Source: Steinernema hermaphroditum
Lineage: Eukaryota > Nematoda > Chromadorea > Rhabditida > Steinernematidae
Length of the DNA stretch: 64,000 bases
Direction of reading: 5' to 3'
Assembly: GCA_030435675.1 (NCBI GenBank)
Contig: CM059621.1
Coordinates: 5,022,001-5,086,000, forward strand
Made by a program: the position numbers and the translations under genes. Positions 32,771 to 43,319 of the stretch are shown in pieces (positions within the stretch are counted from its first letter, which is position 1; every line of letters starts with the position of its first letter). Under the pieces are notes generated by a model. It was not told the origin of the DNA. It saw only the letters and a program-made list of their open reading frames with translations, and made no database searches.

Positions 32771-34627
32771 ATGGACAAGTACGAGCTGTTGGTGAATCCC
32801 GATCCTCGCCGATGGATCGATGTCTTAGGAATGGTGCGCTCACTTTCAAGTTTTTTTTGATTATTAGGATACAATTTTAGGCTGAGAAAGAGTTTGGGTG
32901 GAGAGCTTCAAAACATGACTACGAGTCGTATCTCAATGGCTATGGCAAAGATGGGGAATTCAGATCACTTTTCTTGTGCGATACAGGTTCATTCATATCT
33001 CACGGAATTCCTTAACTTTATCCAGGAACCCGAGAAACCATGGGCAGCGCACTAACAGCCACGGTTGATACCGAACAAGGCGAGAAGCTGATGAGCATTG
33101 GGTGGTATTACCTGAAGAAGGAACTTCGTGGGCATGGTATTGGAACAGAGCTGTTCAATAAAATTACTGCTGAAAAGAAGCTGCAGGGAACGAATATGTG
33201 CCTCACTGCTGGTAAGTTAGCAACAGCTCAAATGTCAATCCCGTGTATATAATCGGTGAATCGATGGTTTTGTTGGTTTTCTTGTGTTTTCTGTAAGCAC
33301 ATGACAGATAACCAAACAAAATGAAAACCCGGAGGGGATCCAAACCCTACACAGACCGATTATGGGGCAAGCAATGATCCGCAGTGACTGACAGTGAATA
33401 TTCGACCCCCCCCCCGCTCGCTCTATCCTAGGGATGCTAGGTCTTTTCCATTTTAAGTCATTTTTAGTCGATTTCGTGAACATGAATCTTGCCAATATCT
33501 ACCGCCGGTAGACTGCTGGTGTCTTGCCGCCCACAGGAGCTACTTGGCCTTTAGTGCCAAAACAGACGGGAAATTTAAACGGCGTTTCGTGTCTCTGTAT
33601 TAAGTGACCACAATGCACCCAATCGAAGAATAAACAGACCTAGCACAAATATCTCTTTGGTAGCTTTTCGTGCCTTTCCGTACCTTATATTGGACGTTCT
33701 TGCCGAGGCTACAGGATGCCTTTTCAAAGGCTATTGTTGCGGCTGTTGTCACTTTTTTCAATCCAATTTTGCTATAGTAATTGCTCCTTGCCACAGTGTT
33801 CAATTATTAATCTTAGGAAGTTCGGATTGTCTGATTTCCGTTGTACCGAGAAGAGTTTTTCAAGTAGTTACTTGTAGATGCTATCGAAACCACCCTTGGA
33901 GTGTGTCTTGAAAAGGTGACCATTTCGGTTTTCTTTTTCTTTTTCAGCCCCCGACATGAGTGTCAAGTACGCTGCCAAGTCGGGCTTCGCAGAATACTCG
34001 TGGCACATCTCGGTTATTAGTGCGCAGACGTCCGACATTGATGTCTTCAACTTTGAAATCGACGGCTGCACCAATGTGTGCAACATGGATCAGGTCGCTT
34101 GGGACAAAATCGTCGCATTTGATGAAAAGGTGCAAGGCGGTGTCAAACGAAGCAATTTCCTGAAGTGTTTCTTTACTCAGAAAGGAGCTCTCAACAAGGT
34201 AGGTCCTTGATTATTCATTCTCTTCTATGCTTGCAGTTTGCTATAAGCGACGACGGTAGTGTGATCGGATATTGCAATATTCGGACGGTTGGTGTGGAAG
34301 AGAACGACCTTGTTATTGCACCGTTTTACGCAAAGGACAAGGTTAAGAGAACTTATACGATTTTGCTCTGAAGTAAAACTATAGGCAACGGCTGCCGCTC
34401 TCCTAAAGGAAACACTTATGGCCGCTGGCGATAATCTTGGCGAATGCAAGAGCGTTCTTTTATGTCCACCTAAACATAACCAGGAAGCTGTCGACATTAT
34501 GAGTGCACTCACAAATGGAAAGGCTGTAGTCGAGATCAACTACCCGCGGCAGTTCACAAAGGCGGTCATTCCAGCTAAGGAACAGATGATATTCTCTATC
34601 AGTGATTATGTGCTGGGACACGCCTAA
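32771..34627 (+). CDS. GNAT acetyltransferase-DUF1248-type protein, gene D
   Basis: Six exons: 32771-32833, 32881-32986, 33026-33211, 33948-34198, 34237-34341 and 34385-34627; in phase; 317 residues. It is the only one of the four copies on the plus strand. GNAT marks: TMGSALTATVD, IGWYYLKKELRGHGIG (acetyl-CoA loop R-G-H-G-I-G), and the helix ELFNKI. The second half begins with PDMSVKYAAKSGFAEYSW and carries VIAPFYAKDKATAAALLKET; it ends FSISDYVLGHA. Intron 3 (736 bp), again between the two domains, is long as in gene B, and includes a C-run (33408-33416). The first exon, 63 bp, equals that of gene C, so C and D may be closer to each other than to A and B in that part. Confidence 0.88.
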
Positions 34628-34739
34628 CCTGGGGAATGTCTCTGTCATTGCAGTATTTATGTTTCACGATAAAAAGCTGGATCGACACGCGCCTCGTGCT
34701 CTAAGGTTCCAGTAACCTGGAAGGTGGCAAGACAACAGC

Positions 34740-35300
34740 AGCCTACCACACAAAAGGTTGGCACACGAATAGAGGGAAAGATGTGATAGAAGAAGTTGTC
34801 GGAGAAGCGGACGTTCTGGCTCCCTTTTCCGGCGGTCCCATCCCCTTTCTTCTTCCCCTTCCGGAGGAAAGACTGCAGAGGGCTCCCTGGTGGCGACGTA
34901 TTCGTATTCCTCGAGGCCGTCGTCTTCAGCGAAGTACTGCATGTTCACCACGTCGATGATCTCGTCGTCGCACTCCGTGCCCGCCTGCACAGAGGTCATC
35001 TCGACGTAGACGTACTCGTCGTTGGGTGTCGTGAGACGAGAAAACGTAGATCCATCCCCTCGAGACTCTCATCCCGGCTCAGAGCGAACGACACCTCGTA
35101 GGACTGCTCGATCTGCTGTTCCGCATGAAGTGCATATGGTATGATGTCATTAAAAGATCGCTTTCAGTGCCGATGTTGTTAAGGGACAACCGCCTCTTAA
35201 TGATAGCCATACGCAGAACTATAGGCATTGTTCACGTGTAACTTAGTGTAGGTAGCGATATCGGGTAACTCCATCTTAGCCATTTTAGATTGAGGAGAAT
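34740..35300 (-). pseudogene. Frameshifted pseudogene of an unrecognised acidic protein
   Basis: Read on the minus strand from near 35294, four coding-like pieces follow one another in different frames: MAKMELPDIATYTKLHVNN; a piece with KRRLSLNNIGTESDLL; a piece with ALHAEQQIEQSYEVSFALSR; and an acidic piece with PNDEYVYVEMTSVQ, QYFAEDDGLEEYEYVATREP. Each switch needs a single small indel, and no splice sites explain them. It lacks introns over more than 500 bp, so it may be a retropseudogene. The parent protein is not recognised. Confidence 0.5.
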
Positions 35301-35763
35301 CGGGTCCGGACTGGATGCGGCGTCAGCTGCTATGTGGGGCCAATCTTTGCGTAACCAAGCGTACAGCGTCATAAATTAGGTAAAAGAGCTTAGAGATTGG
35401 AGCTCGCAGAATCGTGATTCGAAAAATCAAAAACGCCCAAAAATTTCTGTCCTAAAACGTAAAACATTGAAAAACATTGCGTTTGATGCAAAATGTAACT
35501 AAATTGGCACGTTGGACTCGTAGAAAATGTATATTCTTAGAGATGGAAAATCAAATTCCTATCTTTCATCTGCAATACTCGTGTAAATGCCTGATTTACA
35601 TTGCTTGATTCCCGAAACATTGTGTTTTCAGTGAATTGCATGTTTTCCACTCAAACAACATTAGCGAATTCACTTTTCTTTCAAGCGATTCGTTGCCACC
35701 TTATTCATTTAATCTTATAAAGAAAGAGACGTGTTTTTTCAGTTTCCTCTCATCCACGTAGTT

Positions 35764-37237
35764 ATGAACTCTTCGAAGACGTTCGTTTATGGCTCTGAAC
35801 TTCAGGGAACCGGTGAAATATCTTCGGAGAATGTTCTCATCGGACTAGCGATGTCTATAGTATGAAAATTTTGCAATTTTGAAAAGGTTAATACATGAGC
35901 ATTTTCAGCTCTCCGCAATAGGTGTCCTGTTAGGAGCCACGAATCTGTACTTCCTTAAGAAAGTCAAAATATTTCACAATCCGTTCGGATGGTTTTGGGC
36001 AAGTCGCGCAGTTGGAGAAATGATAGGCGAGTCGATGCATGCGTTCTACAACGGCCCTGTGACAATTTTGTAAGTCGGTTTGTTTGTTTTGCTACCTGAA
36101 GAAGGTGCGGGGCACAAAGACAAGGCAGTTCTTAGAGGAAATGATGGAACTTTATCTGCCAAATGTGCTTTCGGACTGGAATAGAATCGACCAGACGATA
36201 TCGACAGTTAGCTGAAGCATCTAAGGAAGGAGTTGGTTCATCTCAATCTTGTAGGACTGAAACTAACCCGTAGAACGAAATGCGGTAGTTTTGGAAAACA
36301 CTGTTTTAGTCAACCGAAGCAGATCGAACTCTGGCAAGGAATCACCCCATACATCATTCTCTTTCTTGGATCGGTCAGCGCCTGTCAGATGCATGCAGCG
36401 ATCGCCGTGAATCGATCAATCGCCATCTATAACCCTATGCGCTATGGAGAAATCTTTTCGAAACGTATGAGTTTAATGATTATAGCTTTCTCATGGGTTG
36501 GATGCTTCCTTATTGCTGCAGTGTATTTCGGTAAGCGATATTCGATGTCCACGTAACCGATCAACTCATTCAGTGTTTCCATGCAATTTGGTCGGATACA
36601 GTCCTCAGTTTTACTCATATACATACGTAAAATGTTATCAAGGTCAAGAACGGAACTTTTCTCATGTTGGCACAGTTGTCAACTTCTTCTGCCTTCTTTT
36701 GTGCTCATGTACTGTCATGGTTGACATAGCTACTCTGTCCAGAATCATTTATATTCAAAAGGTAGCAAATTTATTCTTTTTCAGTTCTTTTCCACTTTAC
36801 ATAGGTGCTCAAAAGCCATAATGATGATCGTAATTTGAAACGTAACATTCGATTCTTTAAACAGGTTTGTTCACTTCACTTAATCTTTCAAGACCCTATA
36901 CTCAGAGTGCATTCCAAAATGTTATAATGGTGGTCGCCACGGTCTTGTTTGTTCACCAAAATAACCAGAATCCCCCAAAAAGCAAGACAGTCAACTTAAC
37001 GCAGATCTTTGCTATTATGTGCACTCATATTGTCAATCCGTGAGTATTCCAATCAAATCGTATTTTTATATGGAACACGTTAGGCTCGCCCTCATTCTCT
37101 TCAACCCGGAGGTCCGAGGAAGACTGTTCAGAAAAAATACATCAGTGGAGAACTACGCAATTCAGAGCAAAGTGACTCATTCGGTTAGTAGCTGTGCTGC
37201 TGCCGCACCCGTTGGACAACTTTCTCAGTCAGCTTGA
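35764..37237 (+). CDS. Chemoreceptor, serpentine receptor class X-like (1)
   Basis: Seven exons: 35764-35859, 35909-36069, 36310-36530, 36574-36761, 36805-36864, 36906-37039 and 37084-37237; in phase; 337 residues. Features: TM1 (VLIGLAMSILSAIGVLLGAT) across the first splice, TM2 region FWASRAVGEMIGESM, TM3 with SVSACQMHAAIAVNRSIAIY and NPMRYGEIFSK (the srx-type N-R-x-x-A-I...P...Y...F motif in place of DRY), TM4 (LMIIAFSWVGCFLIAAVYF), an extracellular loop with two Cys (FPCNLVGY, KCYQGQ), TM5, TM6 (FQNVIMVVATVLFV) and TM7 ending LFNPEVRGRLF. It should act in sensory neuron cilia. Exons 1-5 have exactly the same lengths as in the downstream paralogue. Confidence 0.85.
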
Positions 37238-38942
37238 TATGGAAAACACTACAGCTTGTGGTTTATCGTCGTCATTTTCCGCAAAGGAACGTGGAGATTG
37301 CTTACCAGATGTCTGTATTTTGTGCGCATTTTATTTTTATTTACTGAAATAACGACATTAATGGTGATCTTGCCCTTTGTTTGAACCAGATGTGTAGTGC
37401 AGAACAGCAAGAAAAGTGTGGAATATCAGAATTGAGTTATGAACATTTCCTGTGAAATGTTTTTGAATCCTACCCAGATAACAACTTAGGGAGCGGACGG
37501 TCCCTAAGTTGCTCTCTGAGCGTCTGGCTGGTCTGATGGCAAATCCGGTGGATTTGGGACACCCGGAAGCCGTTATCCCACCCCCACCGAGAGCAAAGTA
37601 CGAAACCAGGCATGAGAAGGTCATCGACACTCCTGCACATCAACAGGCGAAGATATAGCTTCGGACGGCGCTACGCAACCAATTCACAATATGCTAAAAA
37701 ATTGTTTGACAACAGTTTTGATGACACACTGTCGTGGTCATGTTTGACAAAACAGATTTATACTATTCCGGTTACAATTTCTCAACAGACGGTCAGACTT
37801 TCGATGACACTCTCGTTGTCCGATGTGACTCATTTAAAAATTACTCTTAATGATGTTTTTCACAGAAATGTTTAAGCGAAAAAGAGAGCGTTTAATTCTA
37901 AACGTTGAAGCCGCGAAACAGTAGGTTGAATCAGAAATCATTAAACTGTTTGGTTTTCCTACGACACCAAAGATTGACAAAGTATCTTGGCCTGTTGACT
38001 GAATCGAGTATTATGTTGCTCCATAACATTCAAGCTGGGTAGTTTGGGCTGTAGCTCACACGGAGTCTAATCCGGAGAGCATGGAGAGCTGTTCTCTTTT
38101 TTGGCTTAACACTGGCTTTTGGCTTTTTGGCTTTTTGGAAATTGATCGCTCCGCCTGTGTCTCGGCTTCGGCGTTTGTTACTGCCGTGCGCCATCAGTTT
38201 GGGAAGCTTGAGATGTTTGGACCTTTTAGAGTCTTTAGAATGAAGATCTATTTGGAATGTAAACTGAGGATGTTTCATTGAGTACACTGATACTCTTTCA
38301 CTCCCTCTTTCTATGCGATAGCGTTTAAGATACCATTCGACAAAACATATGGGTTTTCCAGCTTGGAAATTCTAAGCACATCCGACATTCTAGGCTTTAC
38401 TAGACACCCTGAAGCATGAGGGCATTTCGTACGCCTCAAAGGATGTCTGCCACGTGTCTATTTGTCTCCGTATATAAGATTCCACAGTCGTAACGCTCGG
38501 AGATCACAAAACTTTTTAGCGATGTTTACCTTCGACACCCTTAGGATTAGCCTTTAACATAATGTCTGTCGCACAACAGAACTAATCTCTTTTTGAAGGT
38601 TATCTCAAGATCGGGTGGTTCCTCAGGCATGCTACGTTCACCTATGCCGCCCAGGAGAACGAGGACATGTTTTCGAACATTCCTAAAGGGTGTCTGCCTC
38701 CTAGAAGTTTCCACTAAACATAAGATTATTGTTTCGGTTTTCGAGGAGTGTTTACGTTCGTAGCCAAAGATCTCCTTTGGCTCAACATTTCGTCATGAAT
38801 CTCTCCCTCTGGGATACGGTCTTTTAACTAATCCTAGTTGCCTATATACGCCGTGTGATAGGCTTCATTACGGTCGTGCTTCTCTAGTTACATATTTAAC
38901 AGTCTGTAATCCGTGTAGTCAACTTCAGTCAGTCAGTCAGCA
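37238..38942. other. Spacer between the two srx-like receptors
   Basis: Contains a plus-orientation RC-family fragment at 37490-37620 (GGATTTGGGACACCCGGAAG, inverse of the block at 3150-3175) and a degenerate duplication near 38410-38510 and 38670-38770 (GTGTCTGCC and ACATAAGATT/ATATAAGATT motifs). No gene is supported. Confidence 0.45.
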
Positions 38943-40288
38943 ATGAACAATACCACAGAATTCGTCTTCGGCTCCGAGCTTCAAGGAAATGGCAAAATAT
39001 CTAAAGTTAACGTCGTCATAGGCGTTGCGATAGCGCTTGTAAGTCATCAGGAGAATGAAGTCAGTACAAATGGTTTCAGCTGGCTACCGTAGGAATCATT
39101 CTGGGAATCGCCAATCTGTACTACATTAAAACGGTCAAAATTTTCCACAACGCCTTCGGCTGGTTCTGGGCGAGCCGAACTGTCGGCGAAATGTTAATGG
39201 AGATTGAGAATGCCTTATACATCGGCCCTGTCACCGCTACGTACGATGACATAAAAGCAGATGACTCTTGACTCGATATTATAGGCAACTTCGAAACATT
39301 CCAACCTGGCTTGGTATATCACCATATGTGGTCGTTATTATTGGCTCTGTTAGTGCATGCTGCATGCATGGAGTAATCGCGCTGAACCGAAACATGGCTG
39401 TTTTCAAGCCACTGCATTATTCGCTCATTTTCTCGAAAACCAATAGTTTCGCCATCATAGCATTCTCTTGGGTCAGCGGTGTCTTGGTGGTGCCTCTCTT
39501 TTTCGGTAAGTGATACTCTCTATGATATCTTCGACTATAATTGTCATAAGTCCACACTAATATATGTTCATTTTTCAGTGTTCCCATGTAATGTTGTCGG
39601 GTACAGCCCCCAACAGTACACGTACATCTTCCTGAAATGCTACGCAGGACAAGAAAGGGATTTTTCCTATGTGGGAACCGTGATTAATCACTTCTGTCTT
39701 ACACTGTGTGTTTGTACGGTACTCATCGACATATCGACATTGATCAAAATCATTCACATTCGAGTGGTAATCTAGTTCTCATTTCACTGCATTCAATCCC
39801 CATGCTTAGGTTCTCAAAACCCACAAAAACGACAGAATGTTTAATCGCAACGTACGCTTCTTTATGCAGGTGTCTTCGCAACATAATTAAGTACATAATG
39901 TGTATTGTTGCAGAGCGCATTTCAAAACGTTATCATGGTAACAACCCTCGTTGTGCTAGTACAACGAAACTATCAGAATATACCACAAGAACTTTTAAGA
40001 GACGCGGAGAAAGCTCTGAACCTCACTGAAGTGTTCACGCTTATATTTACCCATATAGCGAATCCGTCAGATGAAACATTCACTCCAATTATAATAATTA
40101 GAGCGTTTAGGCTGTCCCTCCTTCTGTTCAATCCCGAAATTCGTCGACGACTTTTCGCACGTGCTGGCGTCGATGTGCAGGACACCAATTCAAATCCGAA
40201 CAACTCGCAAAAGAGCGCACCCAGTCCAAGGAATGTGTGGCAACCTACCACTAGAACAATTGGACAGAATTCTGAAACATCGGCATAA
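38943..40288 (+). CDS. Chemoreceptor, serpentine receptor class X-like (2)
   Basis: Seven exons: 38943-39038, 39080-39240, 39285-39505, 39579-39766, 39810-39869, 39914-40065 and 40111-40288; in phase; 351 residues. It mirrors the receptor at 35764: N-terminus FVFGSELQGNGKIS (compare FVYGSELQGTGEIS), KIFHNAFGWFWASRTVGEM, SVSACCMHGVIALNRNMAVF, IIAFSWVSGVLVVPLFF, FPCNVVGYSPQQY, and LLLFNPEIRRRLF before a longer polar tail rich in Asn, Ser and Pro. Introns are 41-73 bp. Tandem duplication of one ancestral gene is clear from the identical first five exon lengths (96, 161, 221, 188, 60). The class X label rests on motif memory. Confidence 0.85.
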
Positions 40289-40499
40289 AGTGTGTAAAAG
40301 AGCGAAGTAAGCAGATATGCTTAGTATATGTAAAGCATATAATGTATGGTGTACAAACATGGAAATAAATTCACACAACAAATGCGCGCAGAGTGTAATA
40401 CTTGACTCAAAAGTGCGGTCATATCGAATCGGGAGGCAACACAGTCACAATATTACATTAAGAACTAAATTTGTAATCGTTGTGACGAAAAGAGAAACG

Positions 40500-40790
40500 C
40501 TCTGAGGACGCCACCACCATCCAAAACGCAACTCTCGGACCACGGACCATCAGATTCGGGCACAGAAGCGCCCGCTGACGATGATCAAACGATGTTCCGC
40601 TCCTGAATCCGAAGATTTGCCGATTCCCAGAAGTTCCATGAAGCGCTCCGCCACCCACCGATTCGACATGAACGCCACGCCAGGTGTGAACCCGTCTGCC
40701 AGACATCCTTTGTTTGTCTATTTTCGGTGTCGTGCAAGGCGAAATGCCTTTGATTCACGAAATAAAGTCGTAAAGTCGTGTAAAGTCGAG
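40500..40790 (+). repeat. RC-family retrocopy fragment with AATAAA end
   Basis: Carries ACCGATTCGACATGAACGCC, a GTGTCGTGCAAGGCG block and ACGAAATAAAGTCGTAAAG at the 3' end. Matches the inverted copy at 2765-3000. An 81-residue frame (with HRFDMNATPGVNPS) remains open at 40581-40826 but is not called as a gene. Confidence 0.6.
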
Positions 40791-41210
40791 GCAAATACTA
40801 CAATTCTGTACAATACCCAATCTTGATGTCTCGAAATCGCTCGATGTAATTCTGCTCTAATTAACATATCAGTGTGTTTTTTTAGTTGACACGAAACTGG
40901 CATGGTCAACGGGTTGATCACTGAAAGACAAAGTCAAGCGCTCAAGAAGTTTAATAACAAATATAAAAAGCTATTCATTGTCGTAACCAGAGATGCGAAC
41001 GAGTCTAAAATCGAATCCGGACTCGAGACTCGAAGTCGATGGGTTGTTGGGCATCGAGTCCGTGCTTCGAATCGGACTTGCTTGAATTTTGGGATAGTTT
41101 CCCATCACTGGTCCTGACTGGAGTTGTCTGAAGTGGCTATGTGAAAATATGCTAAGAATGGTAATAGTAATAAATATGGTAATAAACGGTGAACCGAGTG
41201 GTCTATTTGT

Positions 41211-41275
41211 TGCTACCGCTGAGCCATCCGTGCTAACTGATTTATTACAAATAACGGCGATGTTATATACACGCT
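41211..41275. repeat. Short dispersed repeat with A-box-like motif, copy 2
   Basis: Second copy of the repeat at 24290-24352; similarity ends at the A-box-like motif on one side and at TTATATACA on the other. Neighbouring 40985-41110 is rich in ACTCGA/TCGAATC motifs without a clear unit. Confidence 0.4.
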
Positions 41276-41854
41276 TTAACATAGACGGCAGCATTCCTTC
41301 GCAAACTTGCCGTGGATTGGATGTGGATGCCGCGCTAGAGAAGCGACTGTCGATCGATTAGAGAAGCGACAAGTCGTTACAGAAGGCCTGAAATACCAAA
41401 GAGCCTTAGTTCCAAGTTGGAATTTTCGATCACGATCCCGAGTCCCGATGAAATTTCGAGCGAGTAACGTATCTGGTTCCAACGTCTTGCTAAGAAAGAC
41501 GGTCACTACTACTTAACTCCAAATGCGCCGCTAGGTTTCAATCGCACGTCGTTTTCTCCATCAAAGAAAAGAACAGAATCAGCGATTACGGTCTTATTCA
41601 CTGCATCTTCGTGCGTTGGATTGAGTCGGCAATATAAGCTGTGTATGCCTTGTGACCATCGGTAAGACGGTCCTGTAAGTTTGATTGACGTCCCCAAAAC
41701 AATACAATCTTGTCTTCGCTGTTCAAGTGCGCATTTCTAAGACAGTCTTTTTTCATATACGTAAAGCATTGTTAAGACAAGATATCCGAGAGATGGTTTA
41801 TGATCTGCCAAAACACCATTTGCTTCGACATTCTGCGTCAGCGTCATCGCAGTA

Positions 41855-42440
41855 CAGGGTGTCAACTAAATACTGTCACGCATTCGGATTTTTAATTTTT
41901 TTCCAATTTTAATTCTTTCTCACTCACTTATGTCGCACTATTCGCATTCTCCATGCCTTTTTATCCTAGAATTGCTGTTATTCGCTGGTATTAATTCTGT
42001 ATTCGTCAGCTAAAATGGTATCCGAAGAAGATCGTTCTGCCATCGTCGCCAACCACAAGCGGGGGATGCCAATTCTTGTGATTGCGAAGTCCCTCAAATT
42101 GCATCGCAAACAAGTGCATCGCGTCGTCCAGCGTTTCGAGGAGACAGGAGGGATCAAGGACCGTCAAAGAGAGGGAAGGCCGCGATCAGCCAGGACCCCA
42201 AAGCTGATGAACATGATAAGGAAGAAGATCCAGCGAAATCCCCAGAGAAGCATCCGAAAGCTAGCCAGGGAGCACGAGGTCAGCCATGAAACAATGCGGA
42301 AGCTGATCACAGACGATCTGGAGCTGGTTCCCTACAAGCTCGCGAAGGGTCAGCTCCTCATGGACCAGAACAAAGCGTCAAGATTGGAGAAGTGCAGGAA
42401 AATGAAGACCCTGAGCCGCGGCGACGATATCGGAAAAATT
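41855..42440 (+). mobile_element. Mariner/MaT-like element, 3'-truncated, best-preserved transposase N-terminus
   Basis: Begins after TA with CAGGGTGTCAACTAAATACT. The frame from 42015 encodes an intact N-terminal DNA-binding half: VSEEDRSAIVANHKRGMP, a first helix-turn-helix (KLHRKQVHRVVQRF), the GRPRSARTPK hinge, and a second one (SIRKLAREHEVSHETMRKLI), then LVPYKLAKGQLLMDQNK. Homology stops about 42440 before the DDE catalytic domain, so it cannot transpose itself. The junction runs straight into unrelated sequence and a small MITE. Confidence 0.8.
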
Positions 42441-42486
42441 TTTGCACTAAAATTTAGTTGCGCCTCTAAGGATTATGCATGGTAGT

Positions 42487-42692
42487 AAAATGGTAGTAAC
42501 CGTGGTTGCCTGCCGTGGCTCTGGCGATTTTGCGGGCGAATTTCACATGGAAATACTCGATATTCGTCTTCACACTGTGCTATTACAAGTTTAAGAGTTT
42601 TGAATACCCTAATCACCTGAGGATTGTCCAAACCACACTTATACCAGCTAAATATCAACAGTAGGCATCAATATAGCGGTTACTACCATTTT
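42487..42692. mobile_element. MITE-like element with 16-bp perfect TIRs
   Basis: AAAATGGTAGTAACCG at 42487-42502 is repeated exactly inverted at 42677-42692. 206 bp, no coding capacity. Target duplication not evident. Confidence 0.55.
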
Positions 42693-42699
42693 ACGTTTC

Positions 42700-43319
42700 A
42701 TAAAACTGGAATTATAGCTGTATTTAGTAGGTGTCCCTATTTATATTTCCACCACGAAATGAGCGCCGTTTGGTCCCGCAGCGAAATTGTTGCCTGATCA
42801 TGCGAAATTACTTAACTTCCATATATAACAAGAATCAGTAGGAAATTCTACGTCGGATAGTGAAAGTTGTTTGGAATCAGCTACCGCAAAAATTCACCTA
42901 AAACCCGTAAGATTGTTTTCTCTACAGGTGTCCCTATTTATATTTCCGCCTCTGTATATAGCGATGTTTTGAAAACAAACCGGTTTCTGGGAACAGGAAG
43001 TGGAATACGTAATCAATAGCATTTCTAATGGCCGTAAATCGAAATAGGAAGTGGTCACTGAAAACCGATGATGCTGACGGAGAACGTGAGTTTGAATCCA
43101 TAGGACTTGTACTTGTAGGGAGGTCAAGAAGGACCGCTCACTCAAATCGCACAGCGAACTTCAAAGTGAATCGATCCCCACGAGCCAGCGGGATCAACGT
43201 CAAGCATTTTACGGCAGCTGTGCTGAAACCGTGCCCTATCTCAATGATGAAGTTGGCCCTGTTTAACACGCAAATGACGGCACTGTCGAATATTTATCGC
43301 CCATTGAAAATACACGCAT
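42700..43319. other. Downstream region of HMIT-like gene 1
   Basis: Two short similar stretches, GGTGTCCCTATTTATATTTC (near 42730 and 42927), recur about 197 bp apart. No gene seen. Confidence 0.35.
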
